Of a stretch of DNA of 41,705 bases, positions 1 to 9,568 are shown one piece after another. The position numbers and the translations under genes were made by a program. How positions within the stretch are numbered: the stretch's first letter is position 1; each line of letters begins with the position of its first letter. The notes under the pieces are model-generated. The model was not told the DNA's origin. It saw nothing but the letters and a program-made list of their open reading frames with translations, and did no database searches. Source of the DNA: Phoronis ovalis (lineage: Eukaryota; Phoronida; Phoronidae); the NCBI GenBank assembly GCA_028565635.1, contig JAOXYB010070278.1, positions 1 through 41,705 on the forward strand. The letters are read 5' to 3'.

Positions 1-3
1 TTT

Positions 4-411
4 CACCTGTATTTATCCTGTACCACATATAAAGCTGATCGGATAAAAACTGAAGCAGTTATTGCGCGACAAAGAAATTGTTACAAAGATTCGTATCGAC
101 ATTTGACCTACTTATCAAGGTCATTTTGAAATGTCACCTGGCCTATTACGCCCACCAACCCATCGCCTACGTGAATCCACCTTCAAATCGTCAAGTCAAC
201 GCTTCATCTTTCCCGAGATGTTCGCAACGTAAGGTACACTCCCGGGTACAAACATGGCCGCCAATCGGCCATCTTGGAAGTAATCGAGGTCAAAATTACA
301 TCAGACCTACGCTTTGACCTGTACTTACTCTGTACTAAATACGAAGATGATCTGACAAAAGCTGAAGCCGTTATAGCAACACAAAGAAAAGGTTACATAC
401 GATGCCGACAC
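4..411. repeat. Two diverged copies of a ~100-bp repeat, 312 bp apart
   Basis: Positions 4-101 and 316-411 align over most of their length: both begin with acctgta.tta..ctgta, continue through gatgatc/gctgatc and gaagc.gttat, and end in gttaca and a CGAC-containing segment. The 312-bp spacing suggests the remains of a larger tandem unit. Between them is a GC-richer stretch with catggccgcc and ggccatcttgg. This looks like a decayed dispersed element and not coding sequence, although short open frames run through it. Confidence 0.55.
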
Positions 412-428
412 CGCATATCCTTTAGCTA

Positions 429-462
429 TATGCCCATTCACTATTACATAGTGATGGGCATA
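429..462. repeat. Short near-perfect hairpin
   Basis: A 15-bp stem (TATGCCCAT-CACTAT against ATAGTGATGGGCATA) closes on a 3-base loop (tac), with one extra T bulged in the left arm. It follows the second copy of the repeat at 316-411, so it may mark an end of that element. A structural RNA role cannot be shown. Confidence 0.6.
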
Positions 463-998
463 AAAAGTACAATTCAAATAGAAATAGATGAAAAATTTAT
501 TGGTAAACTGACATGGAAAATTTCTGAATTTCAACTAAAATTAGCTTTTTTCATTTCCATCAGAAAATTCTCACTGCTACTTTTCTTCAAGTTATTTATA
601 AACTAATAAGTGATGTACATATGTATTTTACATATTAAAATACTAAAGAATCTGATTTTACGCAAATTTCTTTCACTGAAAGTTTTACAAAGTGCACTCC
701 ACAATATGCCCAATTGCACAGAATTTGTAACCCGAGACACAGCATACAAACAACAGTTGTATACAAAAACACTAAACATAGCGCCAATTTGAGGGTTTCC
801 ACGAAATTCATTTCACACTTTTACCAGTTTCTTGGCTAATACGAAGAAGCTTTACAAGATGCTCTCATAAGGGTTGTGATTATAATAACTCCAACTTTGG
901 TATACGTGTACATGCATTTTAATGTCATATGAAGAAAGAAGCTGGAAAAGGCATATTTATTTGCTGCAGGTAATTATTTTTAATGACTGTTTACTCAC

Positions 999-2934
999 TT
1001 TGATGCATGCACTTCAACCAGCATTTTCATCAAGACGTTGAAGAACTGTGTATCTTTGTAGGCTTGTTCTCTGCAAAAAAATAAGCATTTCATTTTTAAT
1101 TTTCAAAATAGGAATAAGCAATATTTTTTGAAAACAAAAATGGGGAATTGGAAAAAGAAGGTAGAACATTACATAAGGAGTAAAGACTGTTACATTCTGT
1201 TAGGTATATAAATCTTGTTAATTTTTTTAGATAAAAGATAAAATAAAGAAGCCCATTAAATCAAAATTATGTGAAATAATAATGAGTATTGTCATTTGGT
1301 ATACAGAAGAGAATGGAGAATAGTTAGGCAACAGGCATATCCTTAATGGCACTGTGTAGTGGACAATACCTGTAGTTTGCAAAATTTTTGAGCAAGAGAT
1401 TCAGTATTTCAGACAATTTTGTATATTGTTTACTGAAACCAATGGCAGGAAAAGAGCTATATACACAGTGGGTGTTTCCCCATGGGTGGATTACTTAATA
1501 GTAATGTCAGACGGGGATGCTCCGCTGGAGTAGGTCCAGTTTTCAGGGTTTTGATATAGAGGATGTCCACGGTTTAGACTCAGGTATAGAGGATGCCGTG
1601 TAATTTTCAGTAGGTATAGAGAATGTCCATAAAATTTGGTTGGTATAGAGAAGGTGGGTGGGATTTTTCCAGGGTGCAATGCTCGCACTTATAAATTGCA
1701 AATGCAAAAAAAGGTCGCCAAAAAGAAAAAGGTGTAGAGGATGTCCCGGAATTTTGTGTGTTGGTATAGAGGATGTGCCCAGAAAATGGAATATTTTGAT
1801 ATAGAGGATATGTCAGTGGGTTTCTTGAAGGGAGGATGTGAGGGGAACTGATAAGGTACCTTCCAGTCTTCTAAGTTGGCAGATACACCACATGAGTTCA
1901 TAATTTTATGGCAATGCAGTCCCGAGGAGTACTCGGGATTCGGATTATATAGGGATGTGCGAATCAGGTTTTTTGACCAAATTAGCAAAGAGGATCCGGT
2001 TTTTTGATCAAATTAGCAGAGTTAATCCAGTTTTCGACCGAATTAGCAGAGTGGATCCGGTATTTGAATAAATAAGCTGACTTGATTTGGTTTTTGACTT
2101 AAATAATTATAAACCAATTTTCCAGCACACATAAAATTAGCAATAAGTAAAAAAAAAGTTAAGCAAACCAGATTTTTGGTAGGGAAAATAGTTGGAAGAT
2201 CCGTATTTTAAGCGGGTGCCACACAGCACCCCTACTGAAAATTTTGTGAAGTATCCCCTGAAATCAGCTTTGTGGGAACAGTTTATGGCACAGCAAGACA
2301 TGCTGAAATGCATAGCCTGTACGACAAAAAGTATCTTTCCTGACTGTTTTATGACACCGGGTAGGACACCTCTATGTGCTACTTACAATAAATCCTTGGC
2401 TTTTCCTGTAAGATGGGCCAGTTTGACATCTCGATGATGTCTTTCGGCTGCAAAGTACATGTCCTTAAACTCCCTCGCATCCATCAGCTATAAAATTATA
2501 GGAAGTCATATTTATCATCATATTAATAAATTATTTCAAATAAGTGAGCAAGAAACTAAGATATTAGCAAAAGAACAATTATAAATAAATAACATTCAAT
2601 TAACATTTCCGACACAGGAAATGTAGATAGACGCTGCTTGAATAAATGGTCATAAACTCAAAGTATAAAGATTTTGTAGGAATGGGATAATTATATACTA
2701 AAACTGACTCGGTATGAATCCGCCTGTTTCAACACTTAAAATATAAGCCCGGGAAAACAGGCCAGACGAGGGCCAGACACAGACACTGAGCTAGTAATTT
2801 GATTTCGAAAGATATCTGGCATAGTCAAAATCAAATGTTATAAAGTTAAAACACCTTACCGATGAGCGTTTTAAGGATTTCAGCCCATGTTCCACGTAGG
2901 CAATTTGTTCAACAGTTTCTACGGAGGCAGGCAT
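999..2934 (-). CDS. Partial gene, first three coding exons, unknown helical protein
   Basis: Three minus-strand exons join without a frame break. Exon 1 (2934-2860) starts with ATG, encodes 25 codons (MPASVETVEQIAYVEHG...) and ends in phase 0 before a GTAAGG donor. Exon 2 (2487-2387) follows a tatag acceptor, encodes LMDAREFKDMYFAAERHH... and ends in phase 2 before GTAAGT. Exon 3 (1070-999) follows a tttttttgcag acceptor, opens with the one base needed to finish the codon, encodes EQAYKDTQFFNVLMKMLVEV..., and ends before GTGAGT. Three matching phases and consensus splice sites make this a real gene by inference. The 83 residues visible are rich in Lys, Glu, Ala and Leu and look wholly alpha-helical, with no signal peptide and no membrane segment, so a cytosolic or nuclear protein is likely. 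I do not recognise the family. The 3' end was not found in positions 1-992, so the remaining exons probably lie outside the window. The introns (371 and 1316 bp) hold repeats. Confidence 0.65.
1555..1815. repeat. ~30-bp tandem array, unit TATAGAGGATG + spacer
   Basis: The core tatagaggatg or a close variant recurs near 1555, 1585, 1615, 1643, 1735, 1766 and 1801, mostly 28-35 bp apart. The array is interrupted once, between about 1665 and 1730. Because the period is close to ten codons, the minus strand stays open across it and spells a recurring HPLY peptide; this is a by-product of the repeat. It lies in the second intron of the minus-strand gene. Confidence 0.7.
1665..1730. repeat. Dispersed-repeat fragment interrupting the 30-bp array
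   Basis: This ~60-bp segment contains CAATGCTCGCACTT (1677-1690) and GGTCGCCAAAAAGA (1713-1726). Both motifs recur at 4055-4150, and the first also at 21348-21394. It sits exactly where the tandem array loses register, so it probably inserted into or recombined with the array. A 6-bp-stem hairpin (cccgag/ctcggg) lies at 1921-1937; a related cccgagtacccg is found beside the copy near 21417. Confidence 0.55.
1959..2100. repeat. Second ~30-bp tandem array, about five degenerate units
   Basis: The unit approximates GGATCCGGTTTTTTGACCAA followed by ATTAGCAGAGT. Five copies follow each other from about 1959 to 2100, with increasing divergence toward the right. It is intronic to the minus-strand gene and close to the TATAGAGGATG array but differs in sequence. 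Confidence 0.65.
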
Positions 2935-3440
2935 CTTCCAATATAAAAATGAAGTTAATAATTTGACAGATATAAACTGTTTATAAACAAATTAAATCTC
3001 AGCACCAGATAGACCAGATTAATAATTTAAATTATCGTGGAATTTCACATAACTGCAAAAAAATCCAAATCTACGTTCAACTCTTGTATGGGTACCATCC
3101 TTGCGCATATATAAGAAATCTCCACATGTTATTTTTGACTTAGGAATTCAAAATTTTCTGGGCATTTAAACCGGGTTTAAAACTTCCACATTGAAGTTGA
3201 ACAGGTGCTCTGACAGTCCGAGTTGCCCCCAAACATACAGTCACGTGGTCTAAATATTGACGTTGGGGAGATAAATTTGTGCGCTTCTATGAAATTCCGT
3301 AAGGTGGCAGAAATGTAAAACTATGGCGGCGATTTTCTTCGAAGCACGGTGTTGAATTGAAGTTTAAAATTAAATGCAACTACCTCTTATTGACAGCCTG
3401 AAATAACCTGCAAGTATTCTAGTATACTACAACAGTGAGG
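2935..3440. promoter_or_regulatory. Candidate divergent promoter
   Basis: The region lies just upstream of the minus-strand ATG at 2934 and on the plus side leads toward the zinc-finger gene. It contains a CACGTG E-box near 3242 and, near 3332, ATGGCGGC inside a YY1-like context; downstream YY1 sites are common in animal housekeeping promoters. A consensus-like donor (gtgag|gtaaaa) occurs at 3439/3440 and could end a non-coding first exon of the plus-strand gene. Use as a shared promoter is inferred; no TATA box was seen. Confidence 0.3.
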
Positions 3441-3968
3441 TAAAACATTACCAGAATGATATTTCCGCGCAATATCAAACGAATCCACCTATCATGATTA
3501 GAGTGTCAAATGATTTGTGAACTGAAATGTCTGAAATGATAATTGATATGTTTTACCGTTTTAATATCAAACTCCAGCAAGGACAGTGAAGGTGGGCAAC
3601 TAGGTACAGAGCTGGTGTTAAATGGTGCACTGCTGTCTTTAGCTAGAAACTGTTCTGAGTTCAAGGTTGCACGTGCATATTAAAGGGACATAACATTTGT
3701 TTTCCTAAATCATTGCATTGGGAACCGTACAATACTTCATAATCATAGCATACTTCATTAGTTCAAAGTCCTGGTTAACGTGTGTACTGTTTCAGTGTTT
3801 TGTATACATGTTGAAGAGGTTACATGCTAGTCCTGGGTTCACGACCCTACTACCGTAGGATTTTGGCCCAGATAGTGTTAAAATCAGTAGAAGTTGGCTT
3901 CTTCATTGTGCAAAAACACTGACTCACTGTGAAAAAATTCAATAAATTCATAAACTGTCATCTTGTTT

Positions 3969-4256
3969 GTCTCTTCTCCTTCTTGTGTTATCTGTCACTT
4001 GAAGCTTGATTAATAGTCCTCAAGGTACTTTTAGCCAAACAAAGCAAAAAAAATGGTCGCCAAAAGACAATGCTCGCTACTCGATCGCACTTAACAGACC
4101 AAGGCAATGCTCGCTGCTCGGACTTAACAGACCCCAATGCTCGTGATACCCCTCCCCCATAGCCCTCCTGAGTTGTAATGGATTTGTATGCTAATGTCAT
4201 CTCGAGTATTAATCAAGCTTCAAGTAGCAGATAACACAAGAAGGAGTATCAGAGAC
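3969..4256. mobile_element. MITE-like foldback element, ~288 bp
   Basis: Left arm 3969-4016 and right arm 4206-4256 are inverted copies of about 45 bp: CTCCTTCTTGTGTTATCTG...CTTGAAGCTTGATTAATA. They extend outward to gtctct/agagac with a 3-base indel. The interior (4055-4150) is GC-richer and carries two to three copies of CAATGCTCGCTGCTCG with gacttaacagacc, a ~33-bp tandem. No transposase is present, so the element is non-autonomous. A clear target-site duplication was not seen, and the superfamily is unknown. Confidence 0.7.
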
Positions 4257-4916
4257 GGTAGTATAGGGTCATGAAGCTAGGACTAGTCGCATGCATGACT
4301 GACAGTCTTGTAAGTTATTCATTTACTAGGCAAGTTTTTCACATGTATGTATGAAATTATATATAGTTTACCTCTGGGAGGACTCAATTAAAACGTGGAA
4401 AATAAAATAATACTTGTTAATAAAAACGCCTGAAAATGGTGTTTACTTGAAGAGCAGGCGCATAATGTGTGTTATGCATTTAAGGAAAGAACTTTGACCA
4501 AAAAAGGGTTTATGGTTTGTAATCTTGGATTTGCTTAGTCTGTTTTGCATAGGGTACCAACTTCAGTATACAATAGTTCTTGCTTAGGTCTATTCATTGG
4601 TTTTTTTTTTGGCTTGTCCTTTGATAGGGTACCAATTTCGGCATAGTACATGCATAGGGTCCATTTTTCAAACCTCCTTAGCTATTTGTTTAGAGGCTTA
4701 TTTTGAGGCCATTAATGAGCATGGTTTCATTTTAGTGCCTCCACATGAGTTACATGACCATTAATTTGTTTCATATTGATGGTTGGTATATGTACTGTGT
4801 AAAAAGGCGATTCTAAAGGACACACTGAAGCCCTACAGATAATTGAAGTAAGGTATTTAACAATTTTGTGGCTCTAATTGTTTTTTATTTAATCAATTTT
4901 ATGTTTTGTTTTGTAG
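4257..4916. other. Intergenic / 5' leader region, no gene seen
   Basis: The stretch is AT-rich. Short gggtacca...tt variants occur around 4550-4650 (caTAGGGTACCAActtc, gaTAGGGTACCAAtttc, caTAGGGTcCAttttt), weak traces of a degenerate repeat. A tttgttttgtag acceptor at 4916 closes the region and begins the first coding exon of the downstream zinc-finger gene. Confidence 0.4.
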
Positions 4917-4993
4917 ATTTCTGCATAGAATATTGGTTCTATCATAGAGTTAAAGTGCATACATTCTGTTTCCCAGAGAACACCGACTACAAT

Positions 4994-7134
4994 ATGGATT
5001 CTGCTCATCCAGGTTTATTTCGTTCTCTGCATGAACGGAGACAGAAATTCAAAACAATCAGCATTGGAGACCAAACATGCCGATGGAATGCTTTAAGAAT
5101 AGCCAAGGGTCTTAAATCTAACAGGGATGTAGCAAAAACAGTGTTGGACTTTTGGTAAATTTCTACTTCTTTTATGTATTTTATTTCATTTCTTGTTGTA
5201 GTTATGACATCACATTTCAAGGTTAAATCTGTAGCACATAGTTTTACAACCTAATTTTATTAATTATGTTATAATAAATGTATCAGATAAATATCTTTTT
5301 TATCCATTCAAGAATTCCCAATAGGACATTCATGTTATTGTGTGTTTAGTCCTGTTTTTGCTCTTTTTGTGGTCTGATTTTAGGGTCTATTGAATAATTC
5401 AAATTAACATGACTGTGTAGAAGATTATATTGTGATTCCAGAAAAATCAGGATGATCTCTAATGTGCTTAACATTTATTTTAGGTATGCTCATCAACATA
5501 GCTCAACCTCGAATAATTGTTCATCAAAGGATAATCATTTGGCTTGCAATGGCAATAATCCAATCCATGACTCGCGCAAAGTTGACCAAACTCCAACCAG
5601 ACCTCAACAAACTTTGCATGGTAATGTTTCCATAAGAACTAATGCCAACCCAGTTGACACCAGCTTTGCAGTAACAGCAACATTGGACATGACCAAACTT
5701 GTTCATAGAGTGCCAACCAATTATGAGGATGATAAAGTAAAATCATGTACAATCACAACTATTGTTCCAAATAATTTGGGCAGCACCGAAACTAGCGGTG
5801 TGGTCGCATATGCAGATGAGATATCAAAATGTACTGGTTTGGCCAGAAATCAACTATTTGCAAACCCGACCATTCCTATGGATGCCAGCGATGATGACAA
5901 AAGTAATGGTGAAATCAGTAAAGGAATTCAACTGAAAAAGGAGATAGAGGATAAAATATCTAAAAATGTCTCTAACACTTGTAAACCAATTCAAATTGGT
6001 AACTTTCATCCTGATAATAAACCAGTGATTTTGAATGTTTCCAGTTCCCTCGATGGTTGTATCAATGTCAATCATTGTGAACCACTGGTTATGGAAATAG
6101 GTTGCAGTGATTTGAATCTCAATTCTTCAGTTTCTAATCCCCATAATGCAGTAACATTCAAGCACAAAAGACCTATCTCAAAAAGGGTTGCAAGAAGAGT
6201 TCCACGCTATCTGAAAGTTAAAATGGACAAGGGATCTACTAAGCCATCTAGAACAATAGATCCGTTAAAAACAGCAGCAGGCACAGATCGTAAAAGGGAG
6301 CCTCGTTTTCCGGATTGGACTGTGGTAGATAAGGCCAGAGACTTGATTGATATTATTGTACCTCCTGCAAATAGCAAAACAATAAAACTGCTATATCAAC
6401 AGCGTAAACAGATGGAGGCTCAACTAAATGGTGTTAACTCACTGGAGGAAAACACAAAAGCCTCAGATGGAGCGGCTGAAAAAAGTAGTCAAAACTTTTC
6501 GGGACAGTGCAATACTGAATTTATATCTGTTACTGAAACCCAAGGAGAGTTGGTTATTGGTGATAACGAAAAGAGTTTAAATTGCGGAAGTGTCTTGGAA
6601 AATGTGAATTCACATATTGAGGACAGTGTGGATGGCACTGATGCAAGTGATGTCCACAAAACTAAAGCTGTCAGTGAAAGCGAAGAGCAGGGATCCAATG
6701 AGTTGTACCAATGTAAACAGTGCAAGCAATATTTTAATATTTGGAAACGTGCTTACTGGCACACTAAATATAAACATGTGTTTAAGGCTGTTGTGTGTCA
6801 TATTTGTGGTAATGAAATTAAAAATCAGTATCGACTCAACCAACATATGATTCGTGTTCACAAACCACCAAAAATTTGTTGCACAGTCGAAGGATGTACT
6901 TATCTTGCACCAACTAATGGATATCTGCAAAGGCATTTGGAACATCGGCATTCGGAAGCAAGGAATTATTTGTGCTCGGAATGTGGAAAGGCTTTGAAAA
7001 GTTTGAAGAATTTAAAGATGCACCTACGGATTCATGCAAATGAAAAACCATTTAAATGTAATCTGTGTGAGTATAAAGCGACACAAAAACAATCTTTAAC
7101 TTGGCATATGAAACACACACATAAGCAGTGTTAA
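4994..7134 (+). CDS. C2H2 zinc-finger protein, five fingers, two coding exons
   Basis: This is a probable DNA-binding nuclear protein of 603 aa. Exon 1 (ATG 4994 to 5154) ends TTTTG|GTAAAT in phase 2. Exon 2 (5484-7134) follows ttattttag and restores the split Trp codon (TG|G); the intron is 329 bp. Exon 1 residues 1-54 (LHERRQKFKTISIGDQ...RWNALRIAKGL...VAKTVLDFW) form a compact module that, from memory, resembles the N-terminus of ZNF692-like proteins. A long Ser/Asn-rich linker follows, with a basic nuclear-localisation-like patch (KHKRPISKRVARRVPR) near residues 280-300. Five fingers occupy residues 462-600: YQCKQC..., VVCHIC..., a C-x4-C finger ICCTVEGC..., YLCSECGKAL... and FKCNLCEYK.... 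Only the fourth has a standard GEKP-like linker (NEKP) after it. The exon opens at 4917 after an acceptor and is open upstream of the ATG, so an earlier start in an unseen exon cannot be excluded. Confidence 0.88.
5155..5483 (+). other. Intron of the five-finger gene
   Basis: This 329-bp phase-2 intron has a GTAAAT donor and a ttattttag acceptor. It splits a Trp codon between the N-terminal module and the linker and is AT-rich with no other feature. Reading straight through from an internal ATG at 5452 would wrongly remove the N-terminal 54 residues. Confidence 0.8.
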
Positions 7135-7841
7135 AGGCTGTATCATGAATGGCATTTCCGATCCCACACACTAACATCAGAGCAAGACAAGTCTTCAAAA
7201 TTAAAAATGACTATAAGATGGTGTATAATTAGGTATATAAACATTTCCTACTTGATTTTTTTTTTGTCAGTTTGGTTACCAGAATTTTGAAAGCCATATA
7301 AAAAAGGTTATTTTATAACATCATTGAATGGTAATTTTCATCTTTCGTTTGACATTAAATGTTAGGTAAATCAACGGATGGCAAAGAGGATCTACAAAGA
7401 GGCTCTATGTAGAGATGAATAAAGGAACAAATACATATCAAATGCAAGGTCTTCATGAATATTTGTGCAGCTTTTGTGAAAGTGCAAGTATGAATAGTTT
7501 TAGTCAGTTACAGAACAACAAGTTGCTTAGCAGAGATGGATCATCACCAACTATGTTTTTCATACCACGACACTCTATAAATAGAATTGTAGCGAATCAG
7601 ATATAAACTTTATTTGGGCATGTTACTACACCATAAAAATGAGATGCACCAAGATCCGTGTGACTGCTCTCTTTCCTATAATATAATAACATGTATTTAC
7701 TAAACCAACAAGTTGACCATGCATCTTTGGTTCATCAGTGTTGAAGAAATTGTCAAATTATTATTGAAAGCTTCATTTTTCCATAGTTGATTATTTAAAC
7801 CTATAATGTTACATTTGTAGAACGCCCTGTTTGTTAAGCTC

Positions 7842-7847
7842 AATAAA
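7842..7847 (+). promoter_or_regulatory. Candidate polyadenylation signal
   Basis: AATAAA in the context ctcaataaacag lies about 710 bp after the five-finger gene's stop codon. It is the first canonical hexamer with plausible spacing that I noticed; an earlier, non-canonical site is possible. Confidence 0.35.
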
Positions 7848-9542
7848 CAGTTTATTCATGACAAACTAATATTTCAGTTTGCATTTTGTATACATGTGGT
7901 GTGTGCTAGGTTGTGCCAACAAGACAGGCAACAAGATGTGGCCTAGTTGTCACAAAGCACTTGTTTGATACAAGTAACAATAACCGAGTGAAATTCACAA
8001 ATTGGACAGGGCTCAACAACTACGCTGGTCCGAGACTCGCCCAAGGCCACTAAAATGTTGTTCGGGCCACGTGAACTGCAGCGGCTGTTGGTCCGACGGG
8101 CCATCTACTAGCACCCACCTCTCGGTCTCCCGGTCACATTGCCATTTCTCCCGGTTTCAAGTCAACAGCTAAGAAAACCTATAAATTATACAACTTTCAA
8201 AAAAGCGTATAATTTATTATGATTTGAACTATTTCTAACATCCAAACAAAAAGACGCTTCCGGTCGTTTGGGCAAGCAAATAACAACTGGAAATTGTGTA
8301 TCGTTTCTAACAAAAGGATTGGGGTTTTTTTTGTTGTCAATTTTTTTTACAAGCGAATTTTCGCTTTGAAAAGTGCTTGGGTTCCCAGAAATTAAATGAG
8401 GCCACTTGATTTGGAACACAGCTGGCCCACAAGGCTATACTACTTATTTTCAGCAGTTGTCAACCCCCGAACTATTTAGAAATTCATATAAAATAGTAAT
8501 AAAGAGAAATATGGAATGTGAACTGTTCCATATTAATGCCACATAGTGTAAATATTGTAATGCAATATTAATTTTCAACCAAATGAAATAGTTGTTGGTT
8601 CTGGGTGCCTAGAGGTCAGCAAAGAAATACTTTTTCGTCTTTAAAAACAAATGAAAGCACATTTACAATTTATTATGACCCATTAACTTTGTCACTGCAT
8701 GAATTGACATATTTAATTGAGAACATTTGTCATAAATATAAGGATTGAGCTAGTTTAACCCACTATATTTTGGCAAAATACCCAGTGAGTTTTTCGTCCA
8801 TTTTTCCAAAACTCTGGGCTCTTTAGTATATGGAGATACTTAATGATATTTCTCCGTTGCCGAGTAAGGGAGGTTAGATCACTTCAGTGGACAGCGCATG
8901 TAAATACTCCTTCGATTTGACACTCTGGTAAGGGCACTGTCATATTTAATTACAGCTAAAGGTTTTTTTGTTAGTTAGCTTGCTTTGCTGGTAAGGAATA
9001 AATCCGCAAATAAGCATTGTTACCAAGAATGAAGATTTTCAAAAATCAGCTGACCCGAGCCGAGGGCGGATGTGAGTTCGCGCCACGCACCTATACTAGC
9101 TGCACCTGGTGCCGAAAATATAGGTCTGTTTAGCGCAGCGCAATCACTTCTGTGTCGAAATTCTAATCATTTCTAATGGACCTGTATTGATGGATTTATG
9201 CTGTCGAGAAGCTATGTGCTGTCATGCACTAAATCTATTTACTAGATGAACCGTAGGGCCTGCCACAGTAGTTTAGGGTAAAAAAATGTGTGGATCGGGT
9301 TCCATAAAACCCAATCACTTTATATCATTCTATCCTTTCCTGGACTTCCATTTTCCAAATAATATACCTTTCCTGGCTGGGACAAAACCAACATTATCAC
9401 ATTTTTATGTGATGAGTATTAAAACATTACTTGGATTTCAACAATCTAGCTATCACTAGATTTTGTACAATCTGACCCTCCAAGGATAGAATGCAATGAA
9501 ATCTGTCCTTGCAAATATTATGAGAAATATCTGATTTTGTAG
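7848..9542. other. Intergenic region with a GC-rich island and candidate promoter
   Basis: Positions about 8010-8160 are clearly GC-richer than their surroundings (ggtccgag, gggccacgtg, ggtccgacgggcca) and contain internally similar half-units, suggesting a repeat fragment. An 8-bp inverted repeat (atatggaa/ttccatat, 9-base loop) lies at 8509-8533. A second CG-containing patch at 9050-9170 (cccgagccgagggcgg, gttcgcgcc) could be the promoter of the next gene, which has a 5' splice acceptor at 9541-9542. No coding exon was identified. Confidence 0.35.
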
Positions 9543-9568
9543 ATTGTTAATCAAGATTATTCAAGGCA

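Noticed and set aside
1491-1988. Two minus-strand open frames (65 and 99 aa) with recurring HPLY peptides
   Set aside because: They arise from the ~30-bp tandem array, whose period is near ten codons; there is no homology or splice context.
3332-3361. Short frame starting ATGGCGGCG (MAAIFFEARC)
   Set aside because: Only ten codons before a stop; more likely a YY1-type promoter motif or an upstream mini-frame.
3825-3860. tRNA T-arm-like gggttcacgaccc
   Set aside because: The loop TTCACGA does not fit the TTCRANY rule, and no acceptor or anticodon arm can be drawn around it.
8010-8110. Minus-strand 53-codon frame in the GC-rich island
   Set aside because: No known protein similarity; open because GC-rich DNA has few stops; probably a repeat.
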